From Neurospora tetraspora (taxonomy: Eukaryota; Ascomycota; Sordariomycetes; Sordariales; Sordariaceae): a DNA stretch of 64,000 bases. Positions 46,217 through 56,413 of the stretch are shown here, piece after piece. Position 1 is the stretch's first letter. Every line of letters starts with the position of its first letter. Below the pieces are notes generated by a model. It was not told where the DNA came from, did no database searches, and saw nothing but the letters and a program-made list of their open reading frames with translations. Location: contig NW_026944392.1 in NCBI RefSeq assembly GCF_033439725.1, forward strand, positions 620,001 to 684,000, given 5' to 3'. The position numbers were made by a program, and so were the translations under genes.

Positions 46217-46807
46217 CTAGTAATTCAGTGCAAACGCAGCACCAATTATCACTCCAGCCTGCGGAAGATTTTTTACCGCCCTTGCAGAAACTGGTTGTGA
46301 TGAGACTGTTGGCATACTTGATCGTTCATTGGATAAAGACAAGGAGGTTTGCCACAGGTGTGATGCGAGCGCTGTACTCGAAATCTCTGTAGTGCTTAGT
46401 AAAGAGGGGTAACAATCGGATGTTGACATAAGAGCTGAGATTGTGTGAGTTCTAGATGGGATTAACGTAAACGAGCTATTCCAGAGGTGGGAGGCGGCTG
46501 TTGTAACCGGAAGTTTAGTATTGTTTAATGAGACGGAGTCATTCGGTGGAGAGGGAATTGTTGTAATAGTTGAGGTTATGCTTGTTTTACACAAAGTGGA
46601 TACTGACGAAATAGTCGTCGGTTGGCTTGTTCCCAGTTTATCTATCGTAGATGTTAACGAGTTAGAAGGGGAATATTCAACACCCTATGGAACATCCGAC
46701 ACTTCAATAAACGGACTATTGGCTTCCGAAGCGAACGTCCAAGTTGGAGCTGGATTGGTTCTACTAGAAGGCGAACACAACCAAGCACATCCTGGGCATC
46801 TTTTCAT
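46217..46807 (-). pseudogene. Ser/Thr-rich protein with one internal stop
   Basis: ATG at 46807 and the stop at 46217 are in the same frame, 196 codons apart, with a single TAG at 46687-46685 (codon 41). The body is Ser/Thr/Pro-rich with two related blocks (ASHLWNSSFTL and ASHLWQTSLSL). It ends in a short hydrophobic run (AGVIIGAAFAL) that looks like a cut-off membrane helix. Either a recent nonsense mutation has inactivated it, or the true start lies after the stop, or the stop is spliced out. It resembles mucin-like surface proteins only in composition. Confidence 0.4.
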
Positions 46808-47140
46808 TACGCGATTCTATAGATCAATTGCGTGCACGATGGTGTTTAGGGCACCTATCGTACAAGATTCGCAGTGCTGATTTGCGTGTTCGGGATCCGA
46901 GTTCCGCTATCTGTACTATGGGGGACTTGATTAACAACAAAAACTAGCAGAAACAAAAATAATACAGCTACGGTTGATACGGCTTATTTTGAACGCAATG
47001 TCCAGCCTTATGAGACTACCCTATATACTATCCTCGGGCTGAATGGGTGTCAGAAGCTTAATGAGGTCTTCGTTGGGTAGGTTTTGCAGTTCGCCAAGCT
47101 GTCTCCTTTGGAACAATCTTTCTTTGAACTCTCCTTCACC

Positions 47141-47470
47141 CTAAACAGAGAGTAGGAACTCATTGCCCACCTCACTCAACAACATTAGGCTTTCATACCG
47201 AGCAATGGTAGCACAGAAGGTCTCGAGGTCTTTGTTCGAAAACCTCGTCAAAGCTCTTAACGTGAACCCACTACCAAACCCAAGGGGTAAAAAGCAGAGA
47301 AGCCCATCGTATCCTTCTACCATCTTCGTGATCTTCCGAGCCTCAGATATTTCCCTCGCGAATGCCTTCCGCGCTTTAGGAGTGTCTTCGATGCCACGAC
47401 CTGCTAACACAGCTGATATACAACTTCCGCTTTGATAATACCCAGCGATAAGTAGCGATGTCGAAATCAT
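47141..47470 (-). CDS. Unrecognised 109-aa protein
   Basis: ATG at 47470 (a TTG lies four codons upstream in the same frame), stop TAG at 47141. The first 25 residues are hydrophobic (MISTSLLIAGYY) and may be a signal anchor. The rest is a well-mixed globular-looking sequence with FLPLGFGSGFTL in the middle. No domain recognised. Same strand and composition as its neighbours. Confidence 0.4.
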   Translation of the reverse strand: MISTSLLIAGYYQSGSCISAVLAGRGIEDTPKARKAFAREISEARKITKMVEGYDGLLCFLPLGFGSGFTLRALTRFSNKDLETFCATIARYESLMLLSEVGNEFLLSV

Positions 47471-47676
47471 TGAAATTCCCAATAAGACCCAGCTTTGATG
47501 AATTGCTAGTTTAATGTAAAAATATTTCCTGGTTTAACGAATAAAACATGCATGCTAATAGATATTGATTATAATCATTATTTTAAGTATATATAGAAAC
47601 GCGTTTTCCCACTAACGGCAAAGTGGATAAATCACTTTCTTTTCTCTATATACCGTATATTTTATTTTATATCCTC

Positions 47677-47712
47677 AAAAAAAAAAAAGAAAAAAAAAAA
47701 AGGAAAAAAATC
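47677..47712. repeat. A-rich low-complexity tract
   Basis: Nearly unbroken run of A with few G. Possibly a replication-slippage site. Confidence 0.6.
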
Positions 47713-47876
47713 AAAGAGTTTTCAATAGTAACTAAGGGTTCTTAGAATCAAGGGTTGTAGAAGATAAGTAAAATAGAAGCTGAAAATTAAATCCGCCGAA
47801 TTGGCCAAGGTTTTTATAATAAACGTTTAGGTCTTCCAAAAATGAAATATTCTCTCCCTAATTTTTAGACAGTGTC

Positions 47877-48991
47877 CTAATTCGTAGACAATTTATCCTT
47901 GAGAACAGTATAGTTCCCATAGGCAATCACCACGCTGCTTCTGTCCTTCTTTCCAACCGCCGCTCCCGCTTCAGCAGTAGTGGTGTTGGTCGTATAACTT
48001 CCGTTGGCGATGACCACCCGGCTTGTTGATTCTCTTCTGTGTCCCAACTTGAGAGGTACCGCTAGCGCCCCTACCGATGTTGACTTCCCCTTTGCTATGT
48101 CAGTTGCCCCCCTACTAATATTTCCCGTACTATTGTTGTCCTTCGCTGCCTGGTCGCTCTTCTCCTTTCCCTTGCCAAGTGGCCCATCCTTACTCTTGTA
48201 AGCGTTTTGACTGTGGTTATGGGTAGCGTATCCTGAATTGAAGCCTTGGTGAGCGTTGTAGGGCTGTCCAATCGAAGCATAGGGGTTCCACGCCGGATCG
48301 ACGCTATAGGGACTGGTCATCTGCGGGGCCTCAGGATATGGGGCCATAACATGGCCTCTATACGGCTGCGCGGTCCCGTAAACCGCCGGAGACCCGGAGA
48401 TGGCCATGTTCGCAAAGGCCGGTATCATACCACCGGCCGCACCACCTGGGCTAAAGCCATATCCATAAACTGGAGAGGGGTCTATCTCTAAGGACGCAGT
48501 AGGACGAACGGTCAGAGGTACGGCAATGGTGGGCTTGACTATAACCCTTCCGCCTTTGTTCCTCCCATCAGCAAAAAGGGCACGGCCATTAAGAGTACTA
48601 CCGTTTAAGAAAGCTAACTATGTAATCAGTAAACACGGACCAAGGTAATTTAAGATGATGATATATCACTTACTTAACGCTTTATCAAAGTTGTCCCTCT
48701 CTCGGATTCGAACACAGCCACCGAGAGCACCATAGACCTCGGTTTTATCCGCTTCGACACCACATCCTCTCTTTACGTGGTCCTTTAACTGTTGCCACGT
48801 CGTTGTGTAGGGAAGCTGCATAAAGAGCCACTGTGACACATCCGCCGGCTCTCATGGTGCCTAAGAATCGGCGCCTTGAGCCGAAGCCGCGATATCAAGC
48901 TATGTTTGATGCCATAGCATCTCTAAGCTCGGTACGACGATTCACCATTTACCTGCCTGACGTTGAATATTCCCCTTCTAACTCGTTTCAT
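47877..48991 (-). CDS. RRM-type RNA-binding protein
   Basis: Proposed exons 48991-48953, 48848-48674 and 48613-47877 join in frame to 316 residues. The second intron (48673-48614, GTAAGT...TAG) is well supported because it alone keeps the domain in frame. The RRM spans about residues 15-90: RNP2-like LFMQLPY, then TWQQLKDHVK, GGCVRIRERDNFDKAL and FLNGSTLNGRALFADGRN. The rest is a Gly/Ser/Tyr-rich disordered tail with two related blocks (SRVVIANGSYT and SSVVIAYGNYT). The first exon is a weaker call: its acceptor (GAG|AG-type) is unusual. RNA target unknown; a cytoplasmic or nuclear mRNA-binding role is expected from the family. Confidence 0.6.
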
Positions 48992-49154
48992 ACGTAGGCA
49001 CAAGAGAAAAGTTGGGACGGGTTCCCGTTCCGGGCTGAGAAATGGCGTTTGCTCGTTCTTTTCTCGCATCTCTTTAATCAATCAATCCTTCGAGAGGTGC
49101 GGAAATGTAGCCGATAGTGATTGTGGGGAGCTGTGTTTCTAGATATGGCGGTTA

Positions 49155-49201
49155 GAACCCTAACCCTAGTGCTGGCTGAGCCAGAATTAGGGTTAAGGTT
49201 C
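49155..49201. repeat. Near-perfect palindrome with CCCTAA-type arms
   Basis: Two 23-base arms around one central base, three mismatches. Each arm contains AACCCTAA-type sequence. Could extrude as a cruciform. Confidence 0.55.
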
Positions 49202-49364
49202 CTCAACGTCTGAGAACCGTTCCGAATTGTACTAGCGTAAGAAGATTCCAAAGGAGAAAGACACTCAACATCTGCGGTACGACTGACTCGGGGAAGATTG
49301 TCATTGACAAAAGATTCTGAAAGGGAAGAGTCAACTTCCGTAATTTCTTCAACTTGGTACTTCT

Positions 49365-49628
49365 TCAAGGCGGGCTCCTCGCACGGCGAGGCCTCCTTTC
49401 TTCATTCCTCCAGTCTTGCAAATCCAAGATTCCCTGCCGCACGTCAAATCCCGCATCCACGACATAATATCGACCATCTGGGACCCGAAAAGATCGACCG
49501 AAAGCTTGAGCACAAAGGGAGGCATTGTTGCTAGAGCCCTCCACGCCTGCCAGAACATACGAGAAGGTTCTATCACTTGTGCCTGCTACGAATACATTCT
49601 GTGTGATATTGCCATTGCGGTCCCTCCA
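49365..49628 (-). mobile_element. PIF/Harbinger-type DDE transposase relic
   Basis: An 88-codon minus-strand frame ends in TGA. It holds the order NITQNVFVAGTSDRTFSYV, then AGVEGSSNNASL, then a YYVVDAGFD block and LQDWRNEERRP. This is the pattern of the fungal DDE_4 nuclease (catalytic Asp in the VDAG strand), with the stretch between VDAG and LQDW shortened. The N-terminal and C-terminal parts are missing and no inverted repeats were found. A dead fragment. Confidence 0.6.
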
Positions 49629-49790
49629 GTGTTACTATTAAAATATACGACGACCAGGGGGACTCCCAATACGATAGGAAGCAATAGGGAGTAAACAATA
49701 AAGATTGGGGAGTAAACCAAGATCTATTCTTGCAGGAGGAAGGATTGTGAAAGGCTGACTCGAGGTGGAGTTGTCCTCCAAGCCTGCCTC

Positions 49791-51393
49791 TTAGGATGCA
49801 AGCCTGAGTAGCTTAACAACCGCCTCATGCCTATTCTCTGCCGCCATATGTAGCGCTGTCCGTCTATCCTTATCCTTAGCACCTACGTCAACCTTGCCGG
49901 TATCGAGAAGCAGTTTAACAACCGCCTCATGCCCATACCTTGCCGCCATATATAGCGCTGTCCGTCCATCCCGGTTCTTAAGATCTGCGTCAACCTTGCC
50001 GGTATCGAGAAGCAGCTTAACAACCGCCTCATGCCCCTTCTCTGCCGCCGAATGCAGCGCTGTCCGTTCATACCGGTCCCGAGGATCTGCGTCAACCTTG
50101 CCGGTATCGAGAAGCAGCTTAACAACCGTCTCATGCCCATTCCCCGCCGCCATATATAGCGCTGTCCGTTCATGCCAACCCTTAGGATCTGCATCAACCT
50201 TGCCAGTATCGAGAAGTAGCTTAACAACCGCCTTATGCCCATTCTCTGCCGCTATATGCAGCACTTTTTGTAGATCCTTACCATACAAGTTGACCTCGAC
50301 GGTGTCGAAAAGTAGCTGAACGATTACCTCATGCCCAGTTATCGCCGCTCGATGCAGCGCTGTCTGTCCATTTTCATCCTTAGCACTTGCGTCAACCTTA
50401 CTAGTATTGAGAAGCATCTTAACGATCGCTTTATAGCCTTTTTGCGCCGCAAGCCACAGCGTCGTCCGTAGCTCCTCCCTATGCAAGTTGACCTTGCCGG
50501 TGTCGAGAAGCAATTTTACGACCGTCTTATGTCCGTTTTCTGCCGCCAAGCATAGAAGCGTCCATTGGCCCTTGTCCTCAACAAGTTGATTTACCATTGT
50601 TTCCTTTGCATCTTCCTTTTCTGAATCCTCGGGACCTAGGCAAGTCTTTTTTAGGTTACTCATGCTCCTCAATGCTCTCTCAAGAACCGCCGTTTCTTCC
50701 CGAAGATTCTTCACTGCAACTCCATACTGTTTCACTTTTTGTAATACCGATCTGACATTCCGTATCCTTGTCGCCGTATTTAGACAACCTTCCAACCCTG
50801 TCTTTGAATGCTCTGGTACTGGAATGCTTGCAAAGTAGTCATGGTTGTTTTTATCTTGCTGCCTGTCGGGATCTATATCCCAGTCCCAGATAAGTCGAAA
50901 ATTGTGTGAAAAGACTGTTATCGACTGTAAAAGTTCTGACCACTTGATATCTCCGGTCGTAGCTTGTGAATCGCCCGCTGGGGAAACTGCAATCATTATA
51001 ACTGCCCAGTGATCGTTGTATGGCCTGAGGATCGTAGGTCTCGACGCTCCTTGAAGAAGGCAGACGACATCTCCTTTTTGGACGGATTTTACCGTGGTCG
51101 GGAGGGTCCAGCAAGAACCCCCATGCTTCCTTCACGCAAATATAGCTGGGGGCATTCCTCCAAGTAATGGCCACATCTTGTCTGTCTTCCCAAGTAGCAT
51201 TTCTCTTGACCGAGGACACTTCGCCAAGAATGCAGCCCTTGCCCTCAATGACGGCAATCTCCTTATCGTCCGAAAGGCCTACTACAGAGACCAATTCAGA
51301 TAAGAAGAAGTGGATGAGTTTGTTGAAGAGTTGTTTCCACGAAATCTTGTAGTCGGCGAATAATCCTGCTGCGGGTGGATTATCGGAGCTCAT
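49791..51393 (-). pseudogene. Ankyrin-repeat protein with conserved N-terminal domain, frameshifted
   Basis: ATG at 51393 opens a frame that fits an N-terminal domain found on fungal ankyrin/STAND proteins (SWKQLFNKLIHFFL, GCILGEVSSV). At about 51111-51122 one extra base shifts it; the downstream frame continues with WTLPTTVKSVQKGDVVCLLQGAS-like sequence, then a helical linker and eight ankyrin repeats of about 34 residues with very similar sequence (TALYMAA, HEAVVKLLLDTGKV). The family assignment of the N-terminal domain is from memory. Without the shift the protein would be about 530 residues. It lies directly downstream of the NLR on the same strand, 367 bp away. Confidence 0.65.
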
Positions 51394-51760
51394 ACCGAGT
51401 AAGGCATATACTTTATCGCGACGATACTACAAGTGTGTTGGCTCTCCCAAACACCACCAAGGACGAGACCACTTATCCGATCGAGGAGAATCGAGGCCTC
51501 TACCATTGTACCAACCTTGGCCATGACTGGGCAGTCACGAGTTAATCCCGTGGCATCTGGACCGCACAGGCACCCGCAAACGGAGAGTCATGGGATGGAA
51601 TAGTCTTGCTTCTTCGTAATAGAATACGTCATCTTGACATCAATAGAAGTTACTAGAATTTATAAGATCCCTATAAATTCGCCTATCCTCCCAGACCCTT
51701 CTGGTGGCACGCTAGAAAAATGAAATAGAGAGAAAGGAATTGAGAAAGACATGGAATACA

Positions 51761-54700
51761 TTACATGTCTTGCGAGAAACCAATAAACCAAACCAGTCCC
51801 GATACGCTGCCGATGGATATCATCCGTCCCTGGAAGTCACAACAAGACGGTCGATAATTCGGTGGCAGCCAGAGTACGTTCTGGCCGTTGCAAGTAATCC
51901 AAGAACTATCCTGTTCCAAGCCATAGCCATGGCTCTCTGGATTATCTAGTACAACTTGGCTTTCGGTAGTTTCTGTAACTATTTTAATACGTCCAACGTT
52001 GGTACGTAGGTAGGGATTAGGATCGTCAAATGATATATGGGTCATCGTAGTATTAGTATTAAGGGTCTGGAGGCAGCTCCCCGACGCCGGATCCCAGATC
52101 TTGATCGTGTTATCCCCCGAACCGGACGCAAGCCGCTGGCCATCAGGCGAGAATGCCACTGAGAGAACGGCGTCGCTATGGCCTTCTAGGGTCTGGAGGC
52201 ATCTCCCCGACGCCGCATCCCAGATCTTGATCGTGTCGTCCCTTGAACCGGACGCAAGCCGCTGGCCATCAGGCGAGAATGCCACTGAGTCAACGGAACG
52301 GCTATGGCCTTTTAGGGTCTGGAGGCAGCTCCCCGACGCCGGATCCCAGATCTTGATCGTGTTATCCCACGAACCGGACGCAAGCCGCTGGCCATCAGGC
52401 GAGAATACCACTGAGCGAACGTAGCCGCTATGGCCTTTTAGGGTCTGGAGGCAGCTCCCCGACGCCGCATCCCAGATCTTGATCGTGTTATCCCACGAAC
52501 CGGACGCAAGCCGCTGGCCATCAGGCGAGAATGCCACTGAGTCAACGGAACGGCTATGGCCTTTTAGGGTCTGGAGGCAGCTCCCCGACGCCGGATCCCA
52601 GATCTTGATCGTGTTATCCCCCGAACCGGACGCAAGCCGCTGGCCATCAGGCGAGAATGCCACTGAGTCAACGGAACGGCTATGGCCTTCTAGGGTCTGG
52701 AGGCAGCTCCCCGACGCCGGATCCCAGATCTTGATCGTTTTGTCGTCCGAACCGGACGCAAGCCGCTGGCCATCAGGCGAGAATGCCACTGAGAAAACGG
52801 AACGGCTATGGCCTTCTAGGGTCTGGAGGCAGCTCCCCGACGCCGGATCCCAGATCTTGATCGTTTTGTCGTCCGAACCGGACGCAAGCCGCTGGCCATC
52901 AGGCGAGAATGCCACTGAGAAAACGAGGTCGCTATGGCCTTTTAGGGTCTGGAGGCAGCTCCCCGACGCCGGATCCCAGATCTTGATCGTTTTATCTGCC
53001 GAACCGGACGCAAGCCGCTGGCCATCAGGCGAGAATACCACTGAGCCAACGGAACGGCTATGGCCTTCTAGGGTCTGGAGGCAGCTCCCCGACGCCGGAT
53101 CCCAGATCTTGATCGTGTTGTCGACCGAACCGGACGCAAGCCGCTGGCCATCAGGCGAGAATGCCACTGAGGGAACGGGGGCGCTATGGCCTTCTAGGGT
53201 CTGGAGGCATGCATTCCAATCCAATTCTACAGCCGGATTAGTTCGAATCCATTCAGGTTCTTCTGCCCTGAAATTTCTCTTTATCAAGCTACCGCTTGGA
53301 GCAAATACAAGCGCTGAGATGTATGCTTGAAGTGGAGCTTGCTCTATTATTGACTTATAAGATAGAGCAAACCGGTAAGCATCCCAAACAAGCTTTGATA
53401 ACTGCGACTGATCATTACCTCCCTATATTTTTAGTTAGACCAAGTCCCTAGTGCAGAGTTAGACTTATACTTACTAGCAGGCCCTCGAGCTTTCTAATAG
53501 CAACAACGCCCGCAGGCATAACTTGGAGTAGACTTAGAGCTTCCAGCCAGTAAAGGTACTTCGTCTTGAGGAATGTATAAACAACCCCGTTATCCTGTAA
53601 ACGATCATGCGAGATCCAAGCCCAGGAAGGCGTCTCGGGATTGCCGGTAAACCCATGGGGTGGGCCCCCGACCAGCGGCAACTTGACCCCTCTTCGCGAG
53701 AACATCCCGAAGTTGCCCACCGACGGCTTCCCGGACTTCACCCAGTTGCCCACTCCGGACAGCTTGCCCCAGACTCGGCGTGCTCGTGCCGGCACCGTGC
53801 CGTCTAGATTCCCTGCCGGTGCCGGGGTCAATGGCCGTTTTGTGTTCGTGCCAGAAACCGAGTCACACAAGTGATCAACCCAGTAGACGCACGAGTACCG
53901 CACCGTCGCTAGCGGGTCCGGATCTGGTACTTGGACCTTGTCGCTCGGAAATCCCGGTGCGCTTAAGCCGTACATGTCGCGTCGCAATACTGTAGACATG
54001 GCTTTAAGTGACCTGGAGAAGATGGTATAATTCACATCTTCTTTCCCAGAAGGAAAAATCCACTTGAATGTCTCCAGAGAAGCTTGGTTACCAGCTTTAT
54101 CAGAAGCATTGCCCAATAGAAAGTCCTTGGCTGATTGATGAACAAAATAGATGGTTTGTTCTCGTAAAGTTAGAAATGAACCGCAAAGCCCTATAATATC
54201 TTTTAGAGATTCAAGATTGTTGCAAATGGTATTGGGCAACTCGGCGAGAGAGGCTAGTTCTTGAAGGCTGATGGGTCGGCGAACAATTGCGACAACAGCA
54301 AGAATGTGCTTGCAGTAATCGGATTCATCGAACTGGCTCATATCCTCTCTCATCCGCGCATATAGAGCATCCAGTCCAGATGGAAACATGCGTAGCTTTT
54401 CTACGGCAAACCCTTTCTGGACTTTTTCAAGCGCTTGGCAGACCAACGCCACCCAAAGGAAGGTATCTTGCGCGTTAGAGCACAGGTAGTCCTGAACGGT
54501 CTTTTTCGTAATTGGGTCGTACTCCTTCAGCTCTTTTAGGTAATCCACCTTCTGCAGAATAAACGCATTAACAGCCGCTGCGACGGATTCCGCATTTAGC
54601 TCCAGGGAGACCTTCACTTTATCTGAGGCTTTCTTCAACCGTTCCTCAATTTGCGGCCAATTACGGCTTGAGACTATCCACTTGACTCGAGATCCAGATG

Positions 54701-55546
54701 ATGATTGCTGAGCAATGAAGTCGAGAAGCTGCGGCAGGTCTGTTTTAACGCACTCGTCAAGCGCGTCAATGACTAGATAGGTCGTTCGGAGTCTTAGGTC
54801 TCGTAGGATGTTGGTGAAGATTCTCGACAGGGCGTCCCACGTATTTGCATCTTTGAAGAGGTCTTCGCCTGCACGGTTGTACTCACTCCGCACGTGTGAG
54901 AGGATAGATGGCTGCTGGTCGATAAGTAGATAGATTAGGCCGCGAAGTACGGCGGTTGCATTGTTGATGCGAGAGTCGGTAGCTTGGCAGAAGAAGTAGG
55001 CCACATTGCACTGGCGCGCGTTGGCAGTATCGCCTTGATCCAGCTCATTGATGATGCCGCACAGCAACATAGTCTTCCCTTTGCCAGGGTCGCCCTTGAT
55101 CCAGAGCAGTCGGTGCTGTGGGTCGTCACGCCATTGTTGAAAGTCAGCGTTATTGAGGACCCAACGATACGAGTCCTGCAAAAGGCCGCCTTTGGTCCGT
55201 TCGATGCGGACTTTATCATCGCGAGGATCGGTAAGGCGCAAGTGCTTCAGGCATTGCTGGTCCTTCTCTGACATTGCATAGCGTCCCGGTCAGCCATGAT
55301 GAAGACGTGGTGAGGAATCAGTGTACTGACCTTCCTTCTCACGTTTGAGACGCTCAGGTTCTTGATCAGTTCCAGAGTAAAAAGCTGTTGGATGTTAGCA
55401 CAGGCCCATACCATCACCACCCGTAATGGAAACCTACGTCCATAGTAGTTGTGGTTGTATTGATGCCCGGCGGTGTTGTTGTTATACTGAGGCCCAGGGC
55501 CGGTATTGGCGTTGGAGAAACCCGAACCAGAATTGTAGAAAGACAT
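51761..55546 (-). CDS. NACHT-WD40 NLR with N-terminal sigma-like amyloid motif
   Basis: Exons 55546-55438, 55384-55331, 55267-53475 and 53422-51761; introns of 53, 63 and 52 nt, all GT-AG. The spliced frame is 1205 residues. Residues 3-36 are a G/N/Q-rich motif (NSGSGF, NNNTAGHQYN). The NACHT domain has Walker A GDPGKGKT (113-120) and Walker B LVIDALDEC (219-227). Nine WD repeats of 42 residues occupy about 724-1101, followed by a family-typical C-terminal tail. This is the plan of HET-E/HET-D and NWD receptors that control fungal incompatibility death. Here the usual N-terminal effector domain is replaced by a short amyloid-type motif, which implies a partner effector in trans. All motifs are intact. 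Expected to be cytosolic and ligand-gated. Confidence 0.9.
52076..53209 (-). repeat. Nine near-identical 126-bp WD40 repeats
   Basis: Each unit encodes 42 residues starting CLQTLxGHS. Variation is almost confined to the four residues after GHS and the two flanking Asp in GSxDxT. Unequal exchange between units is expected, so copy number may vary between strains. Confidence 0.95.
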
Positions 55547-56413
55547 GTCGCAGGGATTGAGCTTCGGGAGGTGTATAATGCTTGCTTACAAGATCAAACG
55601 TCTGGAATTAAAGGAGTTGATCGTCTTGCAATGTTCAGGGAGAAAGCGAGGGGTTGACAGAACGGAACCAAAAGATGAATATTGTCCAACTGGTTGGCCA
55701 GCCAAAATTTCAAAGGTGTAGCGTCCCCAAACTTTTGGTTTGCAGCTCAGAAGACTCATCCCCAGCCAAAGGTGGTCTCAAAGCTGTGGGACGGCGGATG
55801 TGCTAGCGAAATGTGCACATTTGCGGCATCAGCTGTTGACGCCTGGCCTTCCAGATCAGCCTAGGTGTCAAGATGCCCAATGGACACTACCTGTTAATGC
55901 CCAAATTCCCAGTCTGGCGTGGGTCGGCCACCAACCGCATGTGCCATTGGTAATGTGAAGATATCCTTTCCGGGAAAGCTGAATGCGACGCCTGCCCCCA
56001 CAACTGCAAGTAAGACGCCACTCTCCTAGACTGGGATCACCGTCACTTCGGGAGAGGTCCTAAGCAAATTCGGCCAATCAGAAGCTTCAAAAGAACGACT
56101 CCGCACCGAAGATAAAACACTTAGGCTTGAAGGGTCACCTGGCCAAGAGGGGATTGTCTGGTCTGGATGCCCTCCATATTTCCCATCATGGTGGGTGGAG
56201 GTATGTGAGGCCACCAACCCGACAACGCCGAGCCACAATGCTCACTCTTGGAGAAAAGGGTGCCAGAGCTGGGCCTTAGCCTACCTCTGTCCACCTTGGA
56301 TCTTGCCTCTACCACCCCGAGTAGACGTTAAAACCAAAAGCACCTTCTCTGGTCCTTGGTGTATCTTTGCAAGCTGAGACAGCGTTGTTCTTCGTTTTGG
56401 ATAATCACGTTCG
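55547..56413. promoter_or_regulatory. Shared divergent promoter region of the NLR and PNP genes
   Basis: The 867-bp interval lies between two head-to-head start codons. It has no gene of its own. Co-regulation of the pair is inferred from this arrangement only; I saw no clear TATA box or named binding site. Confidence 0.5.

Noticed and set aside
48700-48730. tRNA-like GTTCGAATC box
   Set aside because: No cloverleaf forms around it and it lies in the RRM coding exon.
52076-53209. CRISPR-like regular array
   Set aside because: The period is 126 bp in frame and the units encode WD40 repeats; no spacers.
52479-53330. Plus-strand frame of 283 codons
   Set aside because: It is the antisense shadow of the WD40 repeats; periodic sequence keeps it open.
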